Below are positions 22,961 through 35,447 of a DNA stretch of 64,000 nt, piece by piece. The position numbers and the translations under genes were made by a program. Each line of letters begins with the position of its first letter. Within the stretch, counting starts at the first letter, position 1. Source of the DNA: Bolinopsis microptera (taxonomy: Eukaryota; Ctenophora; Tentaculata; Lobata; Bolinopsidae); contig NC_087077.1 of NCBI RefSeq assembly GCF_026151205.1, forward strand, positions 9,911,983 through 9,975,982, in the 5' to 3' direction. Below the pieces are notes generated by a model. It did not search any database. It saw nothing but the letters and a program-made list of their open reading frames with translations, and was not told the origin of the DNA.

Positions 22961-23226
22961 GCTGGGTGGTGTAGTGGTAACTACAAGTAGAAGGCCCGGG
23001 TTCAAATCCGGTCGGATGCAAGTCGGCCAGTTACCAAGCTGTGATTTGGTACAGTTTCGGCTGGTGATACGCACCCTCTGGCTCGTAGGACTAGCCCCCC
23101 CCCCCCCCCCCTACAGCTAGTTTAGTGCCTCGGCACAGAGTGGTTTAGAGTTACTGAAAAGGAGATAAGGACCTCAGGCCATCCCAACGTTTGGGAGAGA
23201 CCTGCCCTTGTATCTTGTTGTTGTAA
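22961..23226 (+). mobile_element. tRNA-derived SINE, second family
   Basis: Head with A-box-like ggtgtagtggtaac and B box GGTTCAAATCC at about 23000, then a body with a run of about 19 C and a TTGTTGTTGTAA tail. Flanks TTAGTAAT (22953-22960) and TTAGAAAT (23227-23234) are an 8-bp target duplication with one change. The duplicate at 27990 keeps the empty site, so it inserted after, or was not shared by, the duplication. Confidence 0.82.
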
Positions 23227-26200
23227 TTAGAAATAATTAAACTTTAAAAGACTGTTTAAAGATGATGGAAAGACGCTGGATATTCAAGGAGTGGTAGTGA
23301 TATGATAGCACTTGCTGCCAGGTGTTTAAGCTGGAATCTGAAATTGATATCAGATCAAAGCTTCGTGTGTGGGTGGGGTGTTTTTTCTTTGGTATTTGCA
23401 GTCTTTGTAAAAGTTCAGTTCATTTGCCTGAAATGTGATGTAGAGTAGTGATTACGTAGAGTAGTGATTACGTAGCTACTAACTCATTATTTCGAGCTCT
23501 TTCTTTGTTAAAAGCGATCTGCCGATGGCTCATACGGCTAATGAATCATACGGCTGTAGAAATGTTCCTGCAACATTACAAACCTTTAATAATGTTTAGG
23601 TTTGTGACTGAATAAAGATCAGGGAAAGTAGCAGAATGTAGGGATGATGTTTTTCTTATCGATCAAATTCCAACTTTATTCCAGCTAGAGTAAGCACACC
23701 ACTTGCCTGATCACTGTTCTAGGAGCCTGGTAAAGCCCCGTTTATAGCATGGCGCGCCTTCATTCCCCCCATGGCCGTTGCAAAGCGTCAGTACTCAGTA
23801 TTCTATAATTCTAATGGCCCCTTACCCTAGACTAAATGAATGCTAAGCTAATGCATGCCATTGTTCAAAAGAGGCAGCAAAGGCGACTCAGGCGAGATGT
23901 CACACAAAATAACCCGGACAACTTACTTAACAGTAAAATGACCTGCACGTGTGAGTATAAGGGTCCAGAACTATGGTTCACTGGAGCTCACAACCAGACT
24001 GTTTAGAATAACAATACTTAAATTCTCCAGGGAGGAAAATGTTAGCTGAGGAGGGTGACCTAGTAACTGTCTGTTAGGAAAACCTCAGGCAGCTTAGCCG
24101 GGATCATGACCCTGGATACACAAAGACTCGGTTTGGGTATTGAGATTTGAGGGTGATAAACTAGCTCTGTTCTATAGAAACGCGCACAATGGGGTTGGGA
24201 GGGTGAAGGAGCATACTTTTAACACGTGATTTAGTTTGTAGTTACTGCAAGCTGATTGGTCAATCACCCTCCCATCCACTTATATTATATAATATTATAT
24301 AGTGTAACTGAAATTGTAAGTTAAAGTGGTTACACGAACAGCTAAGACAGCATCAGGACATAATCACTATACTTTGCTGACAGTGGGTATTAAAAACGTT
24401 TGTATTAGCGTGATTTTTGGGTTAAATTAGAAACTTTAATGAGTGAGATACTTTCTCATTAATTACTTGTTGTATAAATGCTGGAGAGCAGTAAAAAGGA
24501 AACTCGAAAATAAGTGCGTTAAAAAGTTTTGAAGATCAGTCAACACAAAACAAAATGTAGTCTCTCTAAAGTACCTAAAATGCAAAATTATCAAAACTTT
24601 AATTTCAGATATTTGTTCTTTACTTCCAAATGAGAAGATGTAAACATCTGAAAAGCAGTTCAAAGGAACTGCTCAAAAGTTTCCTCAAAGAGTGATTAAA
24701 AAATGTTCCCTAAAAGAGTCTTCATGTCCTAAAAATAGATTTAAGTTAAAATGTTTTATGTTCAAAATCAATGTTCTTTATAAGGACTCTATTAAGGTCT
24801 CTATAAGGGTCTCTATAAGGGTCTCTTCTCTCAAGTAGACGAGTATTTTCTGAGTTCCCTGTGGTTTGTCGCTGTTCTTTGTTGTTGGCACATTTGTTTG
24901 CTGAAATAAAGAGTGTTTTATTACATTGAGTGTAACGCTTCATACGACCGTGGATTACAGAGACTTTTTACCATAGAAAATAACAACAAATCTATTAAAA
25001 CGTGTGATTAGTGAACTTTGATCTGTTTTTAGTGTTCCATGAGTAAACTTTCGTAAGAATCATCAAGTTTATATTCTTATATTTGAACTGTTTTTTACCC
25101 GATTACTTACAAGTACGTGACTGTAAATAGTTTTAACGATAAATAGTGTGAATGATTATAATGAATATAATATCTCTGTGAGGGTAACAACTTTTGAAAA
25201 TGCCTCTTCTAACTGCAAAACAAACCAGGTTAATAGGATAGTTGCAGTTATCTGGTAGGATACTTCATTACAGCTTCCCCGTACAAATCACTCTTCTTTT
25301 TTACACAACTGAAATAAAACAGCTCAATAATAAAGAAGTTAAGAATCCATCAATGCTCTTAGAGCTAATAACTTTCATTTAGAGACATTTTGATAGGATT
25401 CTAATTAATTCTAGATTGATCGATTAAAAAGCAGTGCAGTATTAAGTAAACAAATAAAAATCTAAAGTTTTTAAGTTAGTGTAACCTATCAAAGCTGACC
25501 CGATGGGCTCATACCTCATAGTTTCAGTTCCTGACTCCGCTGGTCACCGTTCAGTAACCTCACAACTGATTTCCTCAGTACGCATTTACATAAACTATAC
25601 TTTTAACCTTGCAAATCATTTAAATGCTATTTCATATCACACATGTGGATTGTTGGCCGTCATGATATATGTGATTTATCAAAATGTTCTATGTACAATT
25701 TACATACAACTATACAATTGCTTCATATGTAAATCGCTAAATCTAAGCAAAAGGTCCCTAACTTTTGTCAGATCTAACGATATTGAAGATTGTAATAACC
25801 GATATTTTTACATAAAGAGATTATTTTAGCATATTTTAGAGCATAACGTAAAAACAATACTCCAAATTAATAGCTCCATGACTTTTTTTCAGATTTAACG
25901 ATATTAACAAGAATTGCGCCCGTTGTTTCGTTTTGGCGGACGCTAGATTTCCATTTCACATTTACTATAAATTTAAGTTAAGTATAAGCTCCAATCAGCT
26001 CACTTCAGTCTTCATGATAATAATATTGATAAATTATGCATTAAGTACATGAAACACTTTAAATGCAGTTCAATTGCCAAAGAACTTAAATTGTAAAGCA
26101 AAGAACTTAAATTGTAAGCAAAGGTAACTATACTCGTGTACACATCAATACACTACACGTGCCACGTACAAATTGGGCTTATAACCTAATATTATACATT

Positions 26201-26530
26201 ACATCGTATACATTAAAACACAGTCGCGCCGCACATTCATAGATCACAGGCTATCTATACATCACATCTCCGCAAGCAATCCTCGCGCGCGCAACTTTTT
26301 TGTTGCATGGTAACGGACGTAAGGAAGGACTGACGACATATTCAGACCCACCTACTGCAATCTCCAAAATCCACGTTTTTCTGCAAAATCGTCCATTCGT
26401 AACCTTTCACTATTGCCTTTTTTCAAAAGGGTGAAAAGGAAAAAATTGTAATTATCGATATTCCTACAGAGCGTATTTTAAAACAATATTAAAAATTAAT
26501 AGTTTCACCGGTACAAAGTATCAGTAGGTA

Positions 26531-26685
26531 CTAACTTGCGTTGGTGCATTCAGTGGCTCCCTCCAGAGAATTGCTGCCACCTGGACATTCAGTACACTCT
26601 GCTGCCTGGTACTGGTTAGAGAAGGTACCGGAGGGACATAATACACAGCTGAGATCATGTACCCGCTTTCCTGGCTCACACAGTT
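26531..26685 (-). CDS. copy B exon 3 (GCC2/GCC3-like repeat, stop TAG)
   Basis: Lacks the 21-bp internal duplication of copy A and so likely shows the ancestral form: CVLCPSGTFSNQYQAAECTE then CPGGSNSLEGATEC. Confidence 0.72.
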
Positions 26686-27543
26686 CTGAAATTATAAAAG
26701 ATTGAAGCAACATACTAAATTATGGTTTGTCTGGTGGAATAAATAATATCGACTTTAAAACTTCTCCGGTTGAGATTACAATTTAAACTTTTAAACCCAA
26801 GAACTGCTATTAAAAATCAACAAAATCTGACTCGTACCTTGTTGCACTAATTGTGACCATTGTGCAACATCATACATCTCCACTGTGAAGACACATTTAA
26901 CACTATTCTCACATTTCGATTCTAGCTCAATTTTGTCAGCAGGTTTGTCAATCGATTCAACACCATCTCGTTTTATCCTAATTCTTGATACTAGATCCTG
27001 CTTCATTTCTTTGTATGTTACAGTTGGATTGAAGTAGCAGAGATTCCCCGCCTTGCCTGTTGTCTCCACTAGCCCAGGCGTTATGCCCAACGCTGTTATA
27101 AATGCAGGCTTATCAAATGTGATGGTGAAGATGTCAAAGCATTCACTCAGACATGGGTCATCCCTCGTGCAAGATTTTCTATCCCCTTTTCTATATCTAG
27201 TGAGCGTACCAACTGAAAGATATGAAATTGAATTACCCCACAATAATTGTTAAATATTAGGTAAAACTATTGAAATACGATGAATGGGGACTTGCCACCA
27301 CATCGAAACGTTAAAATCCATTGACTCTGTTACATCGTTACCTCAATAAATTTAACAAATTTGTAGTGTTGTAATTAGTTTAAAACATGTTTGCTTTAAG
27401 TTTAAAAGAAGCTTTGTAATATCAATAAATATTATCAAGTGAGAAGACAGTAAATAATATTGAGGATTGTAATAACCTGGTTTTGAGGCTGCTGATATTG
27501 TCAGGATGGTGGTCAGTACGGTGATTATCTGCACTATCGTCAT
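26531..27543 (-). CDS. small secreted cysteine-rich protein, copy B (198 aa, 3 exons)
   Basis: Exons 27477-27543, 26838-27212 and 26531-26685 join in frame (phases 1, 1). Same signal peptide, beta-sandwich-like domain and GCC2/GCC3-like repeat as copy A. All cysteines of the shared parts are kept. Exon 2 is 15 bp longer; changes cluster at its start (RYRKGDRKSCTRDDPC) and in the central loop (RIRIKRDGVESIDKPA), while the rest is almost unchanged. Both copies look functional: no stops, intact splice sites. Function not recognised. Confidence 0.78.
26838..27212 (-). CDS. copy B exon 2 (beta-sandwich-like domain)
   Basis: 375 bp, phase 1-1, acceptor CTTTCAG, donor GTACGAG; the six cysteines match copy A. 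Confidence 0.78.
27477..27543 (-). CDS. copy B exon 1 (signal peptide)
   Basis: ATG at 27543, same 22 codons as copy A, donor GTTATT. Confidence 0.72.
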
Positions 27544-28123
27544 ACTACAATGAGGGGTATAATAATCAGGTTCTTTATAGCTAACATTACAAATTGATAA
27601 GATAATATAGGATCAAAGTGAATAGAGATCCCAAAGTATACAAAAACAAAAAATTCTGAGAATTCAGCTTTTACCATCTCATAATGAGACAGTACTGGTC
27701 ACAGGAGAATATTATGTAACAAAACAGCATCTACTGAAACTACAAAGTGACAACTTATCCGCCTCATGATGGGGAACAGTAGGAGAAACTGACAAAGAAA
27801 ACAGAAATATATCTGATATATAATAAGAGTTCGTGGCTCTGTAGAAACTAGAAAAACTTGGTTACAGCTCGCTGTTTGTTCTTCTCATCCTCATAGAATT
27901 TGGGACAGTCTTCTCAAACACCTCTTAATAATTATAGCTCAAGACAGGTGTGTGTTTTGTCAGATTATATATAATTATACTTACTACTTAGTAATAATTA
28001 AACTTTAAAAGACTGTTTAAGTTTTAAAGATGAGGTAAAGACGCTGAATATTCAAGGAGTGGTAGTGATATGATAGCACTTGCTGCCAGGTGTTTAAGCT
28101 GGAATCTGAAATTGATATCAGAT

Positions 28124-31095
28124 TATCTGAATCACCCCACGTGACTACGATTTGATAATCAGTAAAGTTTCTCAGGTGTTCTCAAGTCTCGCACACATCT
28201 CAACGTTATGAATTAGACACACGGTCATTTTTACTTTACCGAACTGCAAAAATCGTGACATCTGTCTCCTAGTCTCCTAGTGACGTGGAACTTTTATATT
28301 ATACTACTGTTGAAAACTATCCTTTTCAGGAGAGAACTGTAGAAAAACGAATGCTAAATTCTTGTTGAAAACTTGTAAAAGAGCAAAGAGGCTGACAACA
28401 ATGCAACTGAAAAGTTCGCAACTGCTCTTGTGACAACTGACAAAGCACCTGCTGGTAATTTTCCAGGAAATTACGAATTATTTGATACATTTTTGTGATT
28501 GGTCTACCAAAATATTATTATATATAATATATCTGAAATATAAACAGATCTGGTGAAACGAAAAGAAATGATAGCATTATACTATTTATAAACCGAAGCA
28601 GGCCATTATCAAGGATTAAACAATATAATATTACGGACAGAATTATTATCATACCGCTAAGGACCTCAGTACCTTATAACTTCAGTACCTACCTTAGTAC
28701 CTAACTGTTGCACAACCGGAGACTCAGCGAAGAGAGAAGCTGGTCCGGTAAGAGCTACCATTATAACAACTAAACTGTTATAGAAATTAACTTAATAACG
28801 ATGTTGTTCCGGTTTCAAGGAGTGTGAGGACACGATGGAGAGAGAGAGCTAGCTCAGTGCTCATGAGATAGCGTTTTGGGCTTTGTTTTATATACCATTA
28901 TGTGATTAATGGGAGGAGCAGGAAGTCTTTACGTGCGGCTCTGGAACATGGTATCGCTTATGATTCCTTCTAGAACAATAACATGACGTATGCTTCCCGT
29001 TATCTTACCGGTGAACTTGGATTTTGGCCAGGGGTAGTTATGAAACTTATCATCGTAAGACTGTTACTAAACCTTAAACTAATCTTAATTCTACAGTGCT
29101 GTTGAATACTGAATACTTATGAGGCCTTAGTTGATACTTAGTTGATACTTGGTTCAAGAGTAAAAAAGGAAGCAACTTAAGAAAATGATCAGATCGTAAA
29201 TGTTGAAGGTATATGCAGCAAAATATTCAGCGTCATATGCTGGAATTTGTGTGGACCTCGTAGCCATCAGACGTACCCATACTCACGATACACTTTGAAA
29301 GCTGATGTTACAGGGAATTGTGAGCAAGAATAGCGAATTTCGTCACAACGCGAGATGTAGGCGCAAATAATGTTACGTCTTGTTATAATGCTTACATTTT
29401 CAATCTCACATGACGCCAGAAACAGTTCCTTATATTGCCCTATTCTTGGGAAAATTTCTTCAACGCTTCAATCTTTTACAAACGTTAACTATCGCAAAAC
29501 TAATACTAAAAACTAAAACCTTCAGCTGACATCACTTGTATCAAGCACTAACGCTCTGTTTGACGTACCACATCACGTACTGTAAAACTTGAAACTTGAT
29601 CATCACAGCTTAGTTCCGTCCAGCTACCCACTTGAAAACTTCAAACTGAGGCAGCAAACTTAGGCAGAAATAAGAGAGGATGGTGCAGAACGGCTGGTTG
29701 ATTGGCAGTTAGTGCTTTCTAACCCGCTAACTTGACTGCGTGGTCAAGATGGTGAATGAATTAAGCATTGATTGGTGCATTGAAAACTATCACTAGAAAT
29801 TCGTCGCATTATCTTCTGGTAAGGATATTTGTCTTCTGTGGAGCCGCTGCCAACGAAGTGTTAAAACTTAGCAAGGCCTGCTTTCCATTGAGCTAACTAA
29901 CCCGGGGGAGAGAAGACACCTTTTATAAACGAGCTACAACCCACTAAAGACATAGTCTCCTGTTAGTACCTAACTCTCAATACCGTCCCAGCCGGCCACC
30001 TTTGAGCTGGTTTGAACCACTGCTCCTCTTTCCACGTGACGAGGTGATCCAGGGAGAGGCAGATTGTTAGTATGAGATCACATTTTCCTAATCAGTCTGG
30101 ACGTGATGACTCATGCTCAACTCATTTCAATAGTCTGAACTCTTGCTCATCTCAATATTCAGTATGTCAAACTGACAGGTGGAGGTTTGGGGTCGTCTGA
30201 AATCATTTTAACAATAAGTTCTTACGTGGGTCCCCTTCATCTCGAGAATGACATTTTAAAGAAGAAATATTTTGATGCTGGTGAAGGAGAAGTGAACCAG
30301 AACTTTCCATAATTGACCTTGTAGCACAATGTGTTAAAGGAATTCTGGTTCACCTCTTCATCCGCTCTATAGAGTCTCTACCTGCTATACAACTGAGTGG
30401 CTCTGTTCTCATTATAAACTGCTTTTTAATTTATCTTGTGTATTAGAAAATAGGTTGGTAACACTTATTGTAAGGATACAGATGTTGCTTTAGAAATGAA
30501 AATAAATTAAATCTATTTTACCGACATTTAATTGATCATGTGACTATGACTCTGTTGGTTGAGAGAAAATACTGTTAACAAACCACGAGTTTCGCATCAA
30601 CTCTTACTTAAAGTCACCATTGTCATTGTAGTTAAAATACGTATGTTTGAGTACTTATATCAACCAACGCCCTTACACGAGGTACAAACTTATAAACAAA
30701 TAGTATCAAAAGTCGTGTGGTATGCGAGAAATAGCACCTTACTTTTTAGCGTACATTTGCACCCAGTCGTTGGGTTTTAGCACATACGTTTGCAATACTA
30801 CAGGCTACATCATGTAATACATCCACACTGTTAATCAACAAGACGATAATATATCGATAAAAGAATGAATAAAAACTTAAGCAGCTGCTTATAAAGATGT
30901 GACCTGAACATAATACTTCCAAACTCGTGAGGTATTATGTGAAAACTTTCCTCTGTCTATAATTGGAATAGAGAGTTTCACGCTATTGTATTGAGCAAAT
31001 GGCATCAATAATAAGGGGTCTTCCAGAACGTTCTTCTTGTGTGACGTTTCTAACTATAATGAAAATAGTACTGCGTACTAGTGTAACTGTTGTAT
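28124..31095. other. no gene seen
   Basis: About 3 kb without a supportable exon. An imperfect hairpin with arms of about 20 bp (gaagtgaaccagaac and its inverse) lies at 30286-30352. Confidence 0.45.
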
Positions 31096-32153
31096 TGTGA
31101 TGGGGTAACAGTGCACACTTCACAGTGGGGTAACAGTGCACACTTCACAGTGGGGTAACAGTGCACACTTCACAGTGGGGTAACAGTGCACACTTCACAG
31201 TGGGGTAACAGTGCACACTTCACAGTGGGGTAACAGTGCACACTTCACAGTGGGGTAACAGTGCACACTTCACAGTGGGGTAACAGTGCACACTTCACAG
31301 TGGGGTACAAGTGCACACTTCACAGTGGGGTAACAGTGCACACTTCACAGTGGGGTAACAGTGCACACTTCACAGTGGGGTAACAGTGCACACTTCACAG
31401 TGGGGTAACAGTGCACACTTCACAGTGGGGTAACAGTCCACACTTCACAGTGGGGAACAGTGCACACTTCACTGTGGGGCCGGGTAACAGTGCACACTTC
31501 ACAGTGGGGTAACAGTGCACACTTCACAGTGGGGTAACAGTCCACACTTCACAGTAGGTAACAGTGCACACTTCACAGTCGGGTAACAGTGCACACTTCA
31601 CAGTGGGGCAACAGTGCACGCTTCACAGTGGGGTAACAGTGCACGCTTCACAGTGGGTTAACAGTGCACACTTCACAGTGGGGTAACAGTGCACACTTCA
31701 CAGTGGGGTGACAGTGCACACTTCACAGTGGGGTAACAGTGCACACTTCACAGTGGGGTAACAGTGCACACTTCACAGTGGGGTAACAGTGCACACTTCA
31801 CAGTGGGGTTACAGTGCACACTTCACAGTGGGGTAACAGTGCACACTTCACAGTGGGGTAACAGTGCACGCTTCACAGTGGGGTAACAGTGCACACTTCA
31901 CAGTGGGGTAACAGTGCACACTTCACAGTGGGGTAACAGTGCACACTTCACAGTGGGGTAACAGTGCACGCTTCACAGTGGGTTAACAGTGCACACTTCA
32001 CAGTGGGGTAACAGTGCACACTTCACAGTGGGGTGACAGTGCACACTTCACAGTGGGGTGACAGTGCACACTTCACAGTGGGGTAACAGTGCACACTTCA
32101 CAGTGGGGTAACAGTGCACACTTCACAGTGGGGTAACAGTGCACACTTCACAG
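31096..32153. repeat. 25-bp minisatellite (GGGGTAACAGTGCACACTTC type)
   Basis: About 42 tandem copies of a 25-bp unit ending ACAGT, with scattered point changes and a few indels. The G-rich strand run GTGGGGTAACAGTG repeats regularly. Confidence 0.96.
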
Positions 32154-32154
32154 T

Positions 32155-33327
32155 CATTTACCAACCACTTTCTTCTTACATCTTTACAATTTGTATATCT
32201 TCCAGCAGCGCTTGAGGAGTTGAGGAGAGACGCTTGGTTTATACGTCGTGCTCATCAACCATACATTTTATTAATTAATTCCCTCCGGAATCTTAACCCT
32301 ACAATTAGATACCAATGTCGTACCTTTACTTTGGTTGAAGGCTATTTGGAAACAGCCTTGATCCTAACAATAAACGATGTTAAAACGATTAAATACAACA
32401 CATGATGCGACAAGGATTATCGAACACTACTCAACTTCATGATTAAATCAACAAACATGCAGTTTGTTAACACAACAAGTGGGAGAAGGTCAAGAGCAGA
32501 TCACTGTATATACTATAATTATACTTATATAACATATACGATGTAGAAGTGACAAACACAGATAGCTAGATAGCTAGATAATGCCTCCTTATTGTCTACT
32601 CTAATAGGGGGCCACTATCTGGAGCTGGGCTCTGCTTTTAGACAATAGGGAACTAAGGTAACAGTTTTATATGGAGTAGTCATGGTTAATTACCATCGGT
32701 AATGTACAGGGAACTAGTGGGCTGTAGCCCGTGTTGTTTTATCACCACGTGTGATTATAATGTTACTACTCGGGTAATCGTACCATGTGGTTAAGAAGTA
32801 AAACAAGAGTCTAACTAGAGTATCTAGAGTATCAGGGGTGTGATACCAAGACCAAAACCAAAATCTGTACAGAAGATTGTACAAACAAAACATCAAATCG
32901 ATATGAAAACAAAACGTTTCCCAGTGAACAGATGAGGAAGATGACGTTATGACCATTCTGTTGGAGTAGTCGCTGTTTCATGGTGTGTACAGACTTGCAC
33001 GTGCGGCTTAAGCTCCATAATGTGCCCGTGCGAGGCTGGTAACGATGTAATCACTTAATCACTCAGTAAGTAGTTGACGTGCTATGTGATTTAGGAGCTA
33101 AACTGCTAAGTTGTTGAACATGACGGGACACCAGATACAGCACAGAAACATTGTACACAGCAGGAATCTGAAGAAGAAACAAACTTTTAGAGGGCCCTAT
33201 CACGTTAAGTAAGTTTATCAATTACAGTATTCTTTAGTTTTACATTGGGTTCTTTTGCGATAGTCAAACCTTACATTGGAACTACGCGTGTCACGTTATT
33301 GTTGTACTTTGTATACAATATTTACTT
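32155..33327. other. no gene seen
   Basis: An 88-codon plus-strand frame starts in the minisatellite and has no recognisable motif. Nothing else found. Confidence 0.45.
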
Positions 33328-33329
33328 TA

Positions 33330-33732
33330 CGACATCTGTCCGACAGCGACATCTGTCCGACTCAGAAAATAGGTTATCCGGATAATAGTTTATGTCGGAT
33401 CCTACCGTACAATTTTCTTGAAACTTTCCATAAAGTATGGTGGTTATAGGACGAATAATCTGTGTAAGTTTGAGCGAGTTTCTATGTGCCAAATTTAAGA
33501 TATAACCTTAAACACAAAAAATATCTCCAATTCGGTGGTTTGCAGTGGTTCCAAGGCATATATCTGGAGATCCAACAAAACGATTTTCTTGAAACTTTCT
33601 AGACAGTAAGATAGCTTTAAGACAAATAATTTGTGCAAGTTTGGGTAAATTTCTATGTACCAAATGTGAGATATCACTTCAAACACAAGAAAATAGTGCT
33701 GTCGGACAGATGTCACTGTCGGACAGATGTCG
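33330..33732. mobile_element. MITE with doubled terminal motif and TA target site (403 bp)
   Basis: Each end has two copies of a GACATCTGTCCGA motif (33331 and 33348; inverse at 33697 and 33715), giving inverted repeats of about 32 bp flanked by TA. Inside, two diverged direct repeats of about 110 bp start TTTTCTTGAAACTTTC (about 33413 and 33582). No coding. Confidence 0.72.
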
Positions 33733-33734
33733 TA

Positions 33735-35350
33735 TTACCGTAGAAGTGACACTTGATTGAGAAGACCCAAATATTTTAAACTCCGTATATCAGCTATCAG
33801 CTCGATAACCGGAATATTCAAACAAACTCCACAAACTTCGTAACCAGGTAAAACAAGACTAGATTGTAGAGCTCCTTCACAAGGATAATGACATGTGATA
33901 TTTGTAAACCGCCCGCTCCTTGGCATCTATTAGCTGCATATCAGACAAGTTTCAGTTCTGAATATCCCATTTATCCGTCATATTATGTCTATGACCCTAT
34001 CTGACCAGCCATATGTTGGAGGTTTCATAAAATAAGGGATGAGGAGCTGTTCAGATCAGGGAACCAGGTGGAGGCTATCAGGAGGGAGGCTATTTGAGAG
34101 AGAGGTGAGAATACAATATTTTAATGTTGGCATACTGATTTTGACTTACTGAACTTGACGCAAGTTGATGCAAATTAAGAATCATCAGGTTGTTGATACA
34201 ATATTATTGGCTCTGAAATGGAATTCTAATACTGTGATTAAGTAAAAAATCACTTCGATCTGTGAATGAGTAGCTATACCAGTTGCAAAAAAACAAAAGT
34301 GGGGCAAATTGTGTGAACACGAAGGAATGCACGAGGGATATATTTGTAACATGATTACTTCTAACTCATCCTGTGGTTATGATACTCGGCTTAATATCTG
34401 AAAACAAAAGGGTAAAGGGAAAAAGGATTTTTCAGAACCGTATTTATCGGAGGTAAAATGTTATTCGTAATGACTATGACCAGTGACCACTCTTCTCACG
34501 GGGATAAAGTTAAACACATAAATAAGAGGTGATAAAGCCGAGGTTATTGGCTGTATCATTGAATGGTGTCAATGACACTGTTTCAAAACGTCCACAGACT
34601 ATTTACTATTTAGCTATTTAGCTATTAATGAATTACCCGTTCTGCTTTTCTGCAATTCTGCAATTCCAGTCGCAAGCCTGGGACCACTACTAGCATAGTC
34701 ACAACATCTACAAAGCTGCCATATAGCCTGACTGACAATTTTCTCGACTGACTGACAATGTTTCTTCTTTTTCCCCATTTAGAATACAAAGATTAGTACA
34801 TTTTAGCTTATGATTAATATTATATTTTTACCTATAGTTTACTTAGATTAGTAATGAAAAAATCAGCAGAACGGTCTACTCAAATCGGGGTACGGAACGC
34901 GCGGCGCTTCTAGCACTGTAGAAATATCTTAAAATGTATTCACTGTATCCGAATTTTCTCGCGCGCGCAAGCGTGCTTGCAGCTAATTTAACAGATAAGA
35001 CATTTTGCTTGTGGTCCCCCATGATACTCCATTGTCAGTTATGCGGCTTCTTTAAAATAACAATAGAATTGGAAAAATAGAGAGCAAACATTGTGAAAGA
35101 TTTAATTCAAAAGATGATCTGTCAACAATGCAATTCGAATAAAACTTCGCCAGATTTTTCTACCAATAAGGTGGCAATTGTTTTTATGAAGGAGCACGTG
35201 GCAACATAGCAACAACAAAAACCCGGAAATTTTCCCTGTCATTGAGCACGTGGAGCTCAGTTTTCCAAATTTCAAATCTCTTTTGTTGTACAATTAACTA
35301 CACAACGTTTAAATTTGACGGACACTTCTCGGTTCAACTTCCGACCAGTC
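33735..35350. other. no gene seen; probable promoter region of the next gene at the right end
   Basis: A CpG-rich stretch around 34895-34985 (gcgcggcgcttc, tctcgcgcgcgcaagcg) lies about 400 bp upstream of the start codon at 35351 and may mark its promoter. The rest is AT-rich. Confidence 0.35.
34661..34851. repeat. 191-bp dispersed repeat, copy 1
   Basis: Matches 57321-57511 over its whole length with about one difference. Begins CAATTCCAGTCGCAAGCCTG, ends CTTAGATTAG. No inverted ends or clear target duplication seen. Confidence 0.85.
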
Positions 35351-35447
35351 ATGAAAATCATGATTCTAATTGCACTTATGTGCATTGCACCGACAGCACT
35401 GTACCTACTCAACGAATATGACGTCATCAACCTGTCAGATCCAGAGG
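35351..35447 (+). CDS. exon 1 of membrane protein gene
   Basis: ATG at 35351, 32 codons plus one base, donor GTAAGC. Hydrophobic leader. Confidence 0.7.

Larger units (their letters stand above)
16122..23355. repeat. segmental duplication copy A (7.2 kb)
   Basis: Starts AGCTTC..GTGGGCGGGGTGTT and ends TTGATATCAGAT. Blocks at 16122-17140, 18510-19590, 21020-21480 and 21490-23355 match copy B (23359-28123) in the same order. Extra sequence in A at about 17140-18510, 19600-21020 and the SINE at 22961 account for the length difference. The two copies lie in direct tandem order. Confidence 0.88.
23359..28123. repeat. segmental duplication copy B (4.8 kb)
   Basis: Direct tandem partner of 16122-23355. 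Shares all the blocks named there and carries its own extra piece at about 25805-26440. That piece is bounded by similar TGTAAT..CGATATT stretches, suggesting a local duplication or insertion. Confidence 0.88.

Noticed and set aside
22961-23035. tRNA gene call
   Set aside because: Same reason: SINE head with a target duplication and an empty site in the duplicated copy.
18647-24663. 66-codon frame present in both duplication copies
   Set aside because: Nucleotide similarity is no higher inside than outside the frame, so conservation reflects the duplication only.
31096-32153. CRISPR-like array
   Set aside because: The units are directly adjacent without unique spacers and the genome is animal; it is a minisatellite.
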